Source: CAILZL01 sp050248275 (GTDB lineage Bacteria > Pseudomonadota > Gammaproteobacteria > Steroidobacterales > Steroidobacteraceae). Taken from it: DNA of 64,000 bases. The stretch is taken from the NCBI GenBank assembly GCA_050248275.1, contig JBFWSR010000012.1, positions 1 to 64,000 on the forward strand, in the 5' to 3' direction. Below the pieces are notes generated by a model. That model was given only the letters and a program-made list of their open reading frames with translations, did no database searches and was not told the DNA's origin. A program made the position numbers and the translations under genes. Numbering within the stretch: the stretch's first letter is position 1; the number at the start of each line of letters is the position of its first letter. This document shows, piece by piece, positions 35,353 to 44,338 of this stretch.

Positions 35353-35462
35353 CAGAGAAGAGCGGACCTCAGAAGGGAATGAAAGTCCGCCAGGGGATTC
35401 AAGGACTATAACGACCAGCTCGCAATAAACTTTAGATCCTGACCAAGCTGTACATTCGCGGC

Positions 35463-35669
35463 TTAATGCAATCGCGACCACTGCAAGATCTTGATATCGC
35501 TCACATCACATTCAAAATTACGCGCCAGCACTGTCGCTGCTTCCCGGAAGTCACCCCGGCGCATGCCGCGATTGACCTCCACCACGCCGCGAAACTCGCT
35601 CAGGCCTTTGGCAATATCCTCGGCCTTGCTCTCCTGCATCAGGAAGTGGGTGTAATACTTGACGCTCAT
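35463..35669 (-). CDS. Small hypothetical protein
   Basis: A 68-residue protein starting MSVKYYTHFL, with mixed charged residues and no membrane segment or metal-binding cysteine cluster; one region (VVEVNRGMRRGDFREAATVLARNF) is predicted helical. I do not recognise the family. Start chosen at 35669 because the next upstream in-frame codons extend into unrelated sequence. A strong terminator follows the stop. It is divergent from greB, so the 100 bases between them hold both promoters. Confidence 0.6.
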   Translation of the reverse strand: MSVKYYTHFLMQESKAEDIAKGLSEFRGVVEVNRGMRRGDFREAATVLARNFECDVSDIKILQWSRLH

Positions 35670-35769
35670 GGGTGGTAGCTTATGGGCCCTACTCAAGACA
35701 ATCCGTGAATATGTGCACAAAAAACCGGCCAAAGTTGCCCACAGACAATTTCAGGTAATTCCTTAAGTT

Positions 35770-36279
35770 ATGTCCCGTTACCGTCCGCCGCAACCGCGCG
35801 GCTCCAAATTCATCACCCACGCAGGTTGGCAGAAGCTCAAGGACGAACTGGACTTTCTGTGGCGAATCAAGCGCCCGCAAGTCACTCAAGCCGTATCGGA
35901 AGCCGCCGCACAGGGCGACCGCTCGGAGAATGCCGAGTACATCTATGGCAAGAAACAGCTACGCGAGATCGACAGCCGTGTGCGCTTTTTGCGGCAGCGC
36001 CTGGATGGCATGGTGATCGTGAAACAAAAGCCTTCCGACAGCGCGCGCATCTATTTCGGTGCCTGGATCACACTGGAAGATGAGGATGGCAAGGAGTTGC
36101 AATACCGCATCGTCGGCCCGGATGAATTCGATGCCACGCAACGCCTGATCAGCATGGACTCGCCGCTGGCCAAAGCCTTGTTCAAGAAAGCTGTAGACGA
36201 TGAAGTCACCATCGAAGTGCCGGGTGGCCGCAGAACTTATGTGGTGGCGGCAGTCAGCTATCATGAATTCGACGAATGA
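35770..36279 (+). CDS. greB: Transcription elongation factor GreB
   Basis: A 169-residue Gre factor that rescues backtracked RNA polymerase by stimulating transcript cleavage. The N-terminal coiled coil contains the conserved acidic tip AAAQGDRSENAEYIYGKKQLR (split here for length), characteristic of GreB by its GKKxLRxIDxRxRFLxxRL pattern. The C-terminal FKBP-like domain has DEVTIEVPGGRRTY near residue 145. Length fits GreB. It converges on homospermidine synthase with a shared hairpin after the stop. Confidence 0.95.
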   Translation: MSRYRPPQPRGSKFITHAGWQKLKDELDFLWRIKRPQVTQAVSEAAAQGDRSENAEYIYGKKQLREIDSRVRFLRQRLDGMVIVKQKPSDSARIYFGAWITLEDEDGKELQYRIVGPDEFDATQRLISMDSPLAKALFKKAVDDEVTIEVPGGRRTYVVAAVSYHEFDE

Positions 36280-36284
36280 CAAAC

Positions 36285-36311
36285 GGCTGTAGCAACGCTG
36301 TTGCTACAGCC
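36285..36311. terminator. Hairpin between greB and homospermidine synthase genes
   Basis: GGCTGTAGCAAC at 36285-36296 pairs perfectly with GTTGCTACAGCC at 36300-36311, loop GCT. It lies between the two convergent stop codons. No T tract is present on the plus strand, so it may act with Rho or protect transcript ends. Confidence 0.6.
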
Positions 36312-36323
36312 GATGACGGCTGC

Positions 36324-37739
36324 TTACACCAGTACGTTCTTGAACTGCCAGGGATCGCTGGCATCGATATCTTCAGGAAACAGCCGGCCGCGATCCTTGA
36401 GCGGCGTCCAGTCGGTGTACTCGCCCACCACTGGACCGAGATAAGGCATGCAGATTTGCAGATTCCGCTGAAAATCCATTTCATCAGGTTCAATGATGCC
36501 TCGCTGCGGGTTTTCCATGGCCCAGATCATACCCGACAGTACCGATACACATACCTGCAAGCTGGTGGCATTGTTATACGGTGCCAGTTGTCGCGCTTGT
36601 GCACAGCTCAACTGCGAACCGTACCAGTATGCTCCCTTCTTGTGTCCCGCCAGCAGCACACCGAGCTCATCAATGCCATCGATGATTTCGCTCATCAGCA
36701 GCCGCTGCTTTGCCTGCTGGTGCCAATTGCGCCCTGCCAGTTCATGCACCGACATTACCGCATCGTCGCAGGGATGATAGGCGTAATGCACGGTGGGCCG
36801 GTATACAACGGAGCTGTCCTGCTTGACGGTGTAGTAATCGGCCAGCGAAATGGATTCGCCGTGCGTAATCAGAAAACCGTGAAACTGTCCGGCGCAAGGC
36901 GCCCAGGTACGCACCCTGGTGCCGGCGCCAGGACGCATCAGGTAAATCGCGCTACCACGCCCGAAATCATGACGCCGGCCTTCCGGCGGCAGGGCCTTCT
37001 CGTGCGAACCCCAGCCCAGTTCGGCTGGCTGACAACCCTCGCCCACAAAACCATCAATCGACCACGTGTTGACGAACTCACCCACGCGTTTGGGAATATT
37101 AGCCACCTGCGTATCACGTTCCGCAATGTGAATGACTTTCACGCCCAGTTGTTGCGCCAATGCTGCCCATTGCTCGCGGCTGGATGGCACAGCCATCTGG
37201 AGACCGGAATCTGCCGCAACGTTCAGCAATGCCTGTTTGACCAGATGCGAAACCAGACCGGGATTCGCGCCATGTGTAATCACGGCGGTAGGACTGTTCT
37301 TGAGTTCATCCTGCAAGGCGAGCGCCGCTTCGCGCAGCGCATAGTTGGAACGTTGCGAGGGTGTAAGCGAGAGATCGGTATAGCCCCCTTCCCAAGGCTC
37401 AATACAGGTGTCCAGATACAGGACGCCGATCCCGGCACACAGACGGATCAGATCCAGGCTGGACACTTCCACGGACAGGTTGAGCAAAAAATCGCCCTTG
37501 CTCAGCAGGGGTTGCAACACCTGGCGATAGTTATCCCGCTTCAACGGCTGCTTGATGAACCTGATTCCGTACGCTTGAGCTTCTGCCTCACCGCGCGCAT
37601 CCGAAGTCACAATCGTGATGCGCTCTTTATCGATACCGATGTGCCGCAATATGAGAGGCAACACACCTTGACCAATACTGCCAAACCCAACAAACACCAG
37701 ACGGCCAGAAAACTCAACATGCACTGGATATTGGTTCAT
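36324..37739 (-). CDS. hss: Homospermidine synthase
   Basis: A 471-residue NAD-dependent enzyme that makes sym-homospermidine from putrescine (or putrescine and spermidine). The Rossmann motif is FVGFGSIGQGVLPLIL near residue 13, with the TSDARGEAEA acidic segment after it, VEVSSLDLIRLCAGIG, YLDTCIEPWEGGYTD, and THGANPGLVSHLVKQAL near 160. The NNATSLQVCVSVLSGMIWAMENP segment is typical of Hss. GAGGG precedes an ATG at 37739 at the normal distance; the TTG three codons upstream is poor. speA downstream could supply putrescine. Confidence 0.93.
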   Translation of the reverse strand: MNQYPVHVEFSGRLVFVGFGSIGQGVLPLILRHIGIDKERITIVTSDARGEAEAQAYGIRFIKQPLKRDNYRQVLQPLLSKGDFLLNLSVEVSSLDLIRLCAGIGVLYLDTCIEPWEGGYTDLSLTPSQRSNYALREAALALQDELKNSPTAVITHGANPGLVSHLVKQALLNVAADSGLQMAVPSSREQWAALAQQLGVKVIHIAERDTQVANIPKRVGEFVNTWSIDGFVGEGCQPAELGWGSHEKALPPEGRRHDFGRGSAIYLMRPGAGTRVRTWAPCAGQFHGFLITHGESISLADYYTVKQDSSVVYRPTVHYAYHPCDDAVMSVHELAGRNWHQQAKQRLLMSEIIDGIDELGVLLAGHKKGAYWYGSQLSCAQARQLAPYNNATSLQVCVSVLSGMIWAMENPQRGIIEPDEMDFQRNLQICMPYLGPVVGEYTDWTPLKDRGRLFPEDIDASDPWQFKNVLV

Positions 37740-37835
37740 TTCATTCAAACCCTCGCAGACAATTGGAAAACCGACTGCGAGTTTACTGAAACCAGTCGGG
37801 CAACCGAACTGGTTTTTATCCCAGCCTGTCGCGCG

Positions 37836-38498
37836 CTAGGCACGCCAATGCGGCGGATAAGTGCGTTCGTAGCCCGGCAGGGCTTCAATGCGGCGCAGCC
37901 AGGCGGAAATTGCCGGAAAATTGGGCTCCAACGGTTCAAAAGGTGTTTGCAGTTCGTCCGCTTCTCGCCGCGCCAGGGCACGTTGCAGAATTTTGATCGA
38001 CGGAAAAATCATGAGGTCTGCAGCCGAACAGGCATCCGTCGCCAGCCACGGGGCTTGCATCAGACGCTGCTCCACATGGCGCGCCTCCGCAATCACCACC
38101 TCGAGCGATTTGTTGACTTCTTCCAGACGCTGTTCCAGCGCACCGAAAAAAATGGCTGCGATGATCCTGTTGATGTGCTCTTCGACATATATCTGATATT
38201 CACAGATGCAACGCATGATGGTGCCGCCTTCTTCGGCATTGACGCCAAACAGCGGTTGCTGCGGATATTTGCGATCGAGATAGCTGAGAATGGCCAGGGA
38301 TTCGTAACACACATAGCCATCATCCTTGAGAACCGGCATGCGTCCGCGCGGATTGAGCTTGAGCATCTCCGTGGATTTGTGCTCCTGCTTGGACAAATCC
38401 AGCAAACGGGATTCGTAACGCAGGCGCTTGAATTCGAGCGCCAGCAATACGCGCCACGAATACGAACTGCCACTACCCCAGAACACTTCAATAGTCAT
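37836..38498 (-). CDS. Glutathione S-transferase family protein
   Basis: A 220-residue GST-fold protein. The N-terminal thioredoxin-like domain has the start TIEVFWGSGSSYSWRVLLALE, with Ser at the catalytic position rather than Cys, then RMPVLKDDGYVCYESLAILSYLDRKYP at about 52-78, the classic cis-Pro and glutathione-binding ES motif. A helical C-terminal domain follows. Target substrate unknown. The gene diverges from the sulfurtransferase gene, with about 135 bases between starts. Confidence 0.9.
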   Translation of the reverse strand: MTIEVFWGSGSSYSWRVLLALEFKRLRYESRLLDLSKQEHKSTEMLKLNPRGRMPVLKDDGYVCYESLAILSYLDRKYPQQPLFGVNAEEGGTIMRCICEYQIYVEEHINRIIAAIFFGALEQRLEEVNKSLEVVIAEARHVEQRLMQAPWLATDACSAADLMIFPSIKILQRALARREADELQTPFEPLEPNFPAISAWLRRIEALPGYERTYPPHWRA

Positions 38499-38635
38499 GA
38501 TTAGCCATGCAACCCGCCAGGAAAGGCGCGCTGGATTCTAGCCGGGCAGACACCGTCACGAAAGCCGGCAGACAGCAACACGGCAAGATCCGGCTACTGA
38601 CGTATGATGCGTCACACTTAATCGGAGCAAAAAAC

Positions 38636-39499
38636 ATGGCTCAGCACTGGCATACCCTGGTTGCGGCTGCAACGCTGCACCAGCACCTGCATGACGGCAA
38701 TCTGGTGATCGTTGACTGTCGCTTCGATCTGGGTCAACCGGAAGCCGGGCGTCACGCCTATAGAGCTGGGCATTTGCCCGGCGCGGCATACGCGCACCTG
38801 AACGAAGACCTGTCGGGGACCATCGCCCTCCATACCGGCCGACATCCGCTGCCCGACATCAAGACATTCATTGCGACACTGGGTCGCTGGGGCATCGACA
38901 ACAGCAAGCAAGTCGTGGCTTACGATGCTGACAATGGCGCCATGGCGGCAGCGCGGTTGTGGTGGTTGTTGCGCTGGCTGGGACATGAGCATGTCGCCGT
39001 GCTGGATGGCGGCCTGAAAGACTGGCAGAAGCATGGCCTTGAACTGAGCAACAGCGCCTTTGAACCTGCAGCAGGCGAATTCATCGCCAACATCAATGCG
39101 GAATGGCTGGTTACTGCCGATACGGTGGCCGAACACGCTGTTCAGCGCGACTGGCGCGTACTGGATGCGCGCGCGCCAGAACGTTATGCCGGAAAAATCG
39201 AACCGCTGGATCCGGTCGCCGGTCACGTGCCCGGCGCCATCAATTACCCTTTTGCAAACAACCTGACGAGCGATGGCCGCTTCCTGCCGGCGGACATGCT
39301 GCGTTCGCAATTCCTGCAAGCGCTGAATGGCGTCACACCACGCCATGTCATCAACATGTGCGGTTCGGGCGTCACCGCCTGCCACAATCTGCTGGCGATG
39401 GAAATTGCCGGCCTGCATGGCGCCAAACTGTACGCAGGCTCATGGAGCGAATGGATCAGCAACAACCATCGACCGGTAGCCATCGGTCACCACTCATAG
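38636..39499 (+). CDS. Sulfurtransferase (mercaptopyruvate/thiosulfate type)
   Basis: A 287-residue protein with two rhodanese domains. The first (1-140) is inactive-like, beginning VIVDCRFDLGQPEAGRHAYR and HLPGAAYAHLNEDLS. The second has the active site INMCGSGVTACHNLLAMEIAGL (Cys about residue 240), a CGSGVT loop typical of 3-mercaptopyruvate sulfurtransferases. It moves sulfane sulfur to cyanide or thiols. GGAGC lies 9 bases before the ATG at 38636. It is followed 17 bases later by speA. Confidence 0.93.
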   Translation: MAQHWHTLVAAATLHQHLHDGNLVIVDCRFDLGQPEAGRHAYRAGHLPGAAYAHLNEDLSGTIALHTGRHPLPDIKTFIATLGRWGIDNSKQVVAYDADNGAMAAARLWWLLRWLGHEHVAVLDGGLKDWQKHGLELSNSAFEPAAGEFIANINAEWLVTADTVAEHAVQRDWRVLDARAPERYAGKIEPLDPVAGHVPGAINYPFANNLTSDGRFLPADMLRSQFLQALNGVTPRHVINMCGSGVTACHNLLAMEIAGLHGAKLYAGSWSEWISNNHRPVAIGHHS

Positions 39500-39516
39500 C
39501 GCAACGGCAACCAGAC

Positions 39517-41451
39517 ATGAACACCATAGCGAACGACGCCAATTCCGCCTGGAGCATTGCCCAGGCTGCACAGATGTACCGGCTGCCTGCCTGGGGACAG
39601 GGTTATTTCAGCATCAACGAACGCGGTCATATCGCGGTGCGTCCCGATACCACTGCGGCGCGTGAAATCGATTTGCTGGAAGTGATGCAAGGCCTGCAGG
39701 TGCGCGATCTGAATGCGCCTGTGGTGGTGCGTTTCTCCGACATCCTGCGGCATCGGCTGGGAGAACTGCATGACGCCTTTGCCCAGGCGATCAGTGAGAA
39801 CAACTATCAGAACAAGTATTGCGCGGTATTTCCCATCAAGGTGAATCAGCAGCGACTGGTTGTCGAAGAAGTATATCGCTACGGTGCGCAATATCAGTTT
39901 GGCCTGGAGGCAGGCTCCAAGCCCGAGCTGCTGGCCGTCATGGCGCTGACTGAGGACGCGCCGCAGCGCATGATCATCTGCAATGGTTTCAAGGATGACA
40001 GTTACATTGAAGCCGTGGTGCTGGCCACCAAGCTCGGTCGCACCATCATGCCGGTGGTGGAAAACAGCAGCGAACTGCAACGGATACTCAAACACGCGGC
40101 GCAGTATCAGGTGCGGCCACGCATCGGCGTGCGTGTCAAACTCGCCAGCGAAGGCGCAGGACGCTGGCGTCATTCGGCCGGCGACCGTTCCAAATTCGGC
40201 CTGTTCGTCAGCGAAATACTCGAGCTGGTCGAAACGCTCAGATCGCATGACATGCTCGATTGCCTGCAGCTCGTACACTGCCACCCCGGCAGTCAGCTGC
40301 ACGACATCCGCCGCGTCAAGGACACCATCGGCGAGCTGGCGCACGTTTACGCCGAACTGAAACTGCTCGGCGCCAACCTGCAATACATCGATATCGGCGG
40401 CGGCCTGGGCGTGGACTACGATGGCAGCGGCAGCAACTTCGAATCGTCGATGAACTACTCTCTGCGTGAATACGCCAGCGAAGTGGTGTATCGCATCGCC
40501 AGCATCTGCAACGCGCGCGGCATTGCGCATCCGGTCATCGTCAGTGAATCGGGCCGCGCCACCGCCGCACACCACAGCGTGCTGCTGTTCAATGTACTGG
40601 GCAGCTCGCGTCTCGACCAGTTCCACATCAACGACGGCGAAACCGCCAACCGCGGGCTGCCGCAATGTCTGCATGATCTGCGCGATGCCTATCACAGCGT
40701 CACCCGGAACAGACTGGTGGAGTGCTATCACGATGCCCTGCAGGCGCGCGAGGATGCCTTGCAGATGTTCAAGCTTGGCTTCCTCGGTCTTGCCCAGCGC
40801 GGCATGGCAGAGCGCTGGTACTGGGCCACCTGCACGCGCATTCGCGATGTATGTCGACAGATGCCGCAGGTACCGGAAGAACTGAGCGACCTGGAAGCCA
40901 TGCTGTCGGATACCTATTTCTGCAACTTTTCCCTGTTTCAGTCGCTGCCCGACAGCTGGGCCATCGATCAATTGTTTCCGGTCATGCCCATTCAACGGCT
41001 TGCTGAAACGCCGACCCGCAAAGCCGTGCTGGCTGACATCACCTGCGACTCCGATGGCAAGATCGACCGCTTCGTGGGTGACCGCCATACCAAACGCGCA
41101 CTGGAGCTGCATGAACTGCGCAGCGACGAAGATTACTTTCTCGCCGTGTTTCTGGTCGGCGCCTATCAGGAAACGCTGGGCGATCTGCATAACCTGTTCG
41201 GCGATACGCACGTGGTGCATATCCGGCTGCACGACGAAGGCGGCTGGTGGATAGAAGAAGTCATCAAGGGCGACACGGCCAGCGAAGTGCTGGGCTACAT
41301 GCAGTATCGCGTCGATGAGCTGTATCCACAGTTATCCCGTGATTGCGAACGCGCGGTACGCGAACAGCGCCTGAGCCTGCAGGAAAGCCAGATCCTGCGC
41401 CGTTTCTACGAATCCGAACTGAACGGCTATACCTATCTGGAAGCAGACTGA
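39517..41451 (+). CDS. speA: Biosynthetic arginine decarboxylase
   Basis: A 644-residue PLP enzyme that converts arginine to agmatine, the first step to putrescine. It shows the PLP-lysine segment CAVFPIKVNQQRLVVEE near residue 105, the conserved HCHPGSQLHDI region, the LGVDYDGSGSNFESSMNYSL loop and the SESGRATAAHH motif. The opening SAWSIAQAAQMYRLPAWGQGYF is typical. Length fits. It is immediately downstream of a sulfurtransferase gene. Agmatine-to-putrescine genes (speB or aguAB) are not in the window. Confidence 0.97.
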   Translation: MNTIANDANSAWSIAQAAQMYRLPAWGQGYFSINERGHIAVRPDTTAAREIDLLEVMQGLQVRDLNAPVVVRFSDILRHRLGELHDAFAQAISENNYQNKYCAVFPIKVNQQRLVVEEVYRYGAQYQFGLEAGSKPELLAVMALTEDAPQRMIICNGFKDDSYIEAVVLATKLGRTIMPVVENSSELQRILKHAAQYQVRPRIGVRVKLASEGAGRWRHSAGDRSKFGLFVSEILELVETLRSHDMLDCLQLVHCHPGSQLHDIRRVKDTIGELAHVYAELKLLGANLQYIDIGGGLGVDYDGSGSNFESSMNYSLREYASEVVYRIASICNARGIAHPVIVSESGRATAAHHSVLLFNVLGSSRLDQFHINDGETANRGLPQCLHDLRDAYHSVTRNRLVECYHDALQAREDALQMFKLGFLGLAQRGMAERWYWATCTRIRDVCRQMPQVPEELSDLEAMLSDTYFCNFSLFQSLPDSWAIDQLFPVMPIQRLAETPTRKAVLADITCDSDGKIDRFVGDRHTKRALELHELRSDEDYFLAVFLVGAYQETLGDLHNLFGDTHVVHIRLHDEGGWWIEEVIKGDTASEVLGYMQYRVDELYPQLSRDCERAVREQRLSLQESQILRRFYESELNGYTYLEAD

Positions 41452-41540
41452 ATGACCGGCAATGGTTGCCGTGTGTCATCTGGTCTTAATAATCGGGGTA
41501 GATGCTTGTCCGTGAATGGCATGGACAAGAGACCCGCAGC

Positions 41541-41750
41541 ATGTTGAACCTGGTCATGAATGAGGAAGGCAATTTCACGCAGCGACTGCGCAAACTGCTA
41601 ATAACTAACCCGCCGGCAAGCGACGCCACGCCGATCAGCTCGCCAGAACTCCGTCAGTGGCTGGAATACTGGAACGACGCCGACAGCGTCGCCGGCAATC
41701 TGCGCAAGCTGGAACACTGGCTGCAGCGCGCCCAGCCGCAGCAGCGCTGA
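41541..41750 (+). CDS. Small hypothetical protein
   Basis: A 69-residue protein without membrane segment or recognised motif; its sequence includes LRQWLEYWNDADSVAGNLRKLEHWLQ, an amphipathic helix pattern. It follows speA by 89 bases on the same strand. The start at 41541 gives a compact protein, but no strong Shine-Dalgarno is visible. It could be a real small gene or an accidental frame; base composition looks coding-like. Confidence 0.45.
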   Translation: MLNLVMNEEGNFTQRLRKLLITNPPASDATPISSPELRQWLEYWNDADSVAGNLRKLEHWLQRAQPQQR

Positions 41751-41949
41751 ATCGCTGTAATCACCCACGCCGGCAGCCATCACCGACTCTGCGGTCATGC
41801 CATGAACGGCTACGATAACGCCACCCGGCGGTAGCGGCTTTCTAAAAATATCTTTGCCAATCCCGCGCAGCTTGCAACGGCGGCGCCAGAGCCTGTTTTT
41901 CCGTGCAAGACAACCCGGTTATCAATGACAATGCCGGGAGTTGCAATGC

Positions 41950-42504
41950 ATGTCTGGCTCCAGTCACCGGTGGCACATGATTGAAGATGAAAAACTGATT
42001 TATCAGGGACGCGTCATTCGCCTGAATATTGAACGGGTTCGTCTGCCCAATCAAAGTCTGGCGGAACTGGAGATCATTCATCATCCGGGCGGCGCTGCGG
42101 TGCTGGCGATGGATGATCAACAACGCGTGTGTCTGCTGTATCAATTCCGTCATGCCGCAGGCGGCTGGGTGTGGGAGCTGCCGGCCGGCAAGATCGACCA
42201 TCACGAACCACATTTTCAAACCGCGCAACGTGAGTTGCAGGAAGAAGCCGGCTGTCATGCCGACAACTGGCACTATCTCGGTCGCTATCTCAGCTCACCG
42301 GGCGTATTCACTGAAGTGGTGCATCTGTATCTGGCCCGTGAACTGACCATGGTCGGCCACCAGCCGGAAGAGCATGAAGTGTTCAGCGTGGAATGGCGTC
42401 CATTTACTGAAGCGCTGGCCATGGCGCAGCGTGGCGAGATCATGGATGGCAAGACCCTCGTGGCCTTGTTCCTTGCACAACAACATTTTCAACATAAGCC
42501 ATGA
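41950..42504 (+). CDS. Nudix hydrolase (ADP-ribose pyrophosphatase-like)
   Basis: A 184-residue Nudix enzyme. The Nudix box is complete (G-x5-E-x7-R-E-L-x-E-E-x-G-C) at about residues 80-102, preceded by VWELPAGK, as in NudF/ADP-ribose pyrophosphatases. These hydrolyse ADP-ribose and similar nucleoside diphosphate sugars. GGGAG is 9 bases upstream of ATG 41950. The C-terminal half ends with a predicted helix. It is alone; ADP-ribose is also the substrate-type suggested by the ADP-ribosylglycohydrolase-like domain at 49-50 kb, but that link is only speculative. Confidence 0.93.
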   Translation: MSGSSHRWHMIEDEKLIYQGRVIRLNIERVRLPNQSLAELEIIHHPGGAAVLAMDDQQRVCLLYQFRHAAGGWVWELPAGKIDHHEPHFQTAQRELQEEAGCHADNWHYLGRYLSSPGVFTEVVHLYLARELTMVGHQPEEHEVFSVEWRPFTEALAMAQRGEIMDGKTLVALFLAQQHFQHKP

Positions 42505-42557
42505 TCAATGTGAACTGCATCACTCAGACTCTTGCTGATTATGATCATGAACAGCCA

Positions 42558-42574
42558 TTGATATGACATATCAA
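42558..42574. promoter_or_regulatory. Perfect 17-bp palindrome
   Basis: TTGATATGACATATCAA is a perfect 17-base inverted repeat around a central A. It lies about 80 bases upstream of the gene at 42657 in an AT-rich stretch, a typical layout for a repressor site. No regulator gene is adjacent. Confidence 0.45.
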
Positions 42575-42656
42575 CGGATTGAATTCACATGACTGATGGC
42601 AAATTGCGACAGGCCTGATTACAGTTTGAATACCTGCACTAATCACCGTCGCCGAA

Positions 42657-43040
42657 ATGTTCAAGTTTGTTGACAAGCCATCAGACAACAAGACCAATAC
42701 CCATCACAGCGCACCCGGGCAGATACGCTTTGATGACCGTGGCAACGCCATTTACGAGTGGCGTGATGCCCGCCTGGAGCTGGATGGCAAACAAGGCGAA
42801 AAACTGCGCGAGCGCGCACTGCTGAATACCAATCTGTCTCTGGTGGATGAGGGTCCAACCGCCGATTCGACTGCGATACGCAATGACAAAGGGTTGTACA
42901 CAGGCTACAACCCGTACAACAGCGGTCAACTGGCCGGCAAAGCTCCCGCCAGAAAACGCGACATGCGCGAACTGTCAAAATGGATCGAAATGAAACGTCG
43001 CCTTGATGCACAGAGCAAGGACAACCCGCTCAAGAAATAG
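42657..43040 (+). CDS. Hypothetical hydrophilic protein
   Basis: A 127-residue hydrophilic protein with no membrane segment. A middle part reads APGQIRFDDRGNAIYEWRDARLELD, and near residues 80-95 it has LYTGYNPYNSGQL, a repeating N-Y-x-G pattern. The C-terminus is lysine/arginine-rich (RKRDMRELSKWIEMKRR). I do not recognise the family. It converges on the gene ending at 43056 with a 15-base gap. Confidence 0.6.
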   Translation: MFKFVDKPSDNKTNTHHSAPGQIRFDDRGNAIYEWRDARLELDGKQGEKLRERALLNTNLSLVDEGPTADSTAIRNDKGLYTGYNPYNSGQLAGKAPARKRDMRELSKWIEMKRRLDAQSKDNPLKK

Positions 43041-43055
43041 TGTTCGCAACGAACT

Positions 43056-43718
43056 TCAGTGCAGCGCACGACGCAACTTCTCGTGGTGACCGCAGCGAAA
43101 CAGATTGCGTAATTCACCCAGCCAACGTTCCATCTTCGGCTGACGACAACTGAGGAATCGCTCATCGTTGCGGCGACAGAATCTGGCGGCGCTGTGGTTC
43201 GCTTCGCGGTAGCGCTGCCGCCCATCTTCATCCAGCGTTGGCAGGAACCCCACCTGCGCAAACAAACGCCGATGCAGACCGGGATGGAACCGGCCGCGCG
43301 CCTGCTGTAACAGCAGCCAGGTTGCAGCCGCATATTTATCGACTTCAGCCTGCAACTCCAGCTCCAGCAACGATACCTGCCGCGCATGATCGAGACACCA
43401 GATCAGGTACTGAAAATGACTGATGCCTTCAACAGCCGTGCAGAATGCCGCGAGATTGGCATCCGATAGAGAATGCAGCGGATCGTGGCGCGCCAGTCGC
43501 GTCATCACCCGGTCATCGATATAGACGCTCACGGCGGCGCCAGACTCTGTTTCGCAGATCAGCACTTGCTCATCTTCGTCGGGAGTCAATTGCCGCCCCA
43601 GCAAGGCGCCGCATTGATCTGCATCATCAATCAGAAAATCCGTTACACGATGACCGATCGGTGAATCATTGATGTGCGCCAGCAGGCTTTGCAAGGCCAG
43701 TAACGTCGAGTGACTCAT
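43056..43718 (-). CDS. Hypothetical protein, pair member 2
   Basis: A 220-residue protein with no membrane segment or signal. Residues 10-60 hold DSPIGHRVTDFLID, and the middle has VYIDDRVMTRLARHDPL and a long helical region. The central section FCTAVEGISHFQYLIWC and the later ELQAEVDKYAAATWLLLQQARGRFH look conserved-protein-like but match no family I know. Its start overlaps the stop of the upstream gene by 4 bases (ATGA), so the two proteins are translated together and probably act together. Confidence 0.65.
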   Translation of the reverse strand: MSHSTLLALQSLLAHINDSPIGHRVTDFLIDDADQCGALLGRQLTPDEDEQVLICETESGAAVSVYIDDRVMTRLARHDPLHSLSDANLAAFCTAVEGISHFQYLIWCLDHARQVSLLELELQAEVDKYAAATWLLLQQARGRFHPGLHRRLFAQVGFLPTLDEDGRQRYREANHSAARFCRRNDERFLSCRQPKMERWLGELRNLFRCGHHEKLRRALH

Positions 43719-44338
43719 GCGCGGCCACGCATGGCGACCGGCACCACGCCCAACTCGCCCAGCAACTGACGCGCACGGGGACTGCCGGTTTTCAGCCAGA
43801 TTTCATATAGCCGCAGCAGATCCCGATCGGTCGTCGGTCGCGCCATATCGGCCACATCATTCAGCACATCCACCAGTCGTTGAAATTTGCCGGCCAGTTC
43901 CGCAAACACCGTCGCCAGTACGGCGCCGCGCATGCGGCCACGCAGGTTATCCGCCAGACTCGCATAGGCCCGACCGCCCATCGCAATGTGATAGTCGATG
44001 TCGATCAGCTTGCGGGCAAAGCTGTGCGCAAAGAACCCCGCCATGAACAGGGAAACATCCCCCATCCGCTGCAACAACTGTCGTTGCTGTTCACTGCCCG
44101 GCGCCTCCATTGCGTCAGCCAGCATGCAGGCCAGCGGTTTGAGCTGTACGCCGTCGCCGGTTTTCTCGTACAAGGCGTCGGCGCGCGCAAAGGTGGTCAG
44201 CACGTTGACCAGATAATGCTCGGTCTGATCTTCGACCGCGACATGCTGATGGCGCAGCGCCTGCTGCACCGAGTCGTGAAAAAATTCACGCAGATTCATT
44301 ACGGCGATCGCTGATGAAGATTCGTTGTCGGCACTCAT
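43715..44338 (-). CDS. Hypothetical protein, pair member 1
   Basis: A 207-residue soluble protein rich in alpha helix. It has the segments VMNLREFFHDSVQQALRHQ, DQTEHYLVNVLTTFARADALYE and DVSLFMAGFFAHSFARKLID. No catalytic motif is seen. The start at 44338 follows GAGGTG at 5 bases. It overlaps the downstream gene by 4 bases. The family is unknown to me; the arrangement suggests a conserved two-gene unit, which would need a search to confirm. Confidence 0.65.
   Translation of the reverse strand: MSADNESSSAIAVMNLREFFHDSVQQALRHQHVAVEDQTEHYLVNVLTTFARADALYEKTGDGVQLKPLACMLADAMEAPGSEQQRQLLQRMGDVSLFMAGFFAHSFARKLIDIDYHIAMGGRAYASLADNLRGRMRGAVLATVFAELAGKFQRLVDVLNDVADMARPTTDRDLLRLYEIWLKTGSPRARQLLGELGVVPVAMRGRA

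Larger units (their letters stand above)
35089..35462. other. Intergenic gap between lemA and the small gene at 35.5 kb
   Basis: About 370 bases. It holds the four-unit palindromic tandem repeat at 35232-35320 and the terminator hairpin at 35325-35352. The lemA promoter is presumably in the first 100 bases; no convincing boxes were seen. Minus-strand frames here fall across the repeats and are not called. Confidence 0.6.

Noticed and set aside
36276..38504. Long plus-strand open frame (742 codons) opposite homospermidine synthase and GST genes
   Set aside because: Antisense to two clearly real genes; the translated sequence has no recognisable motif.
39487..41232. Minus-strand open frame (581 codons) opposite speA
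   Set aside because: Antisense shadow of speA with no family resemblance.
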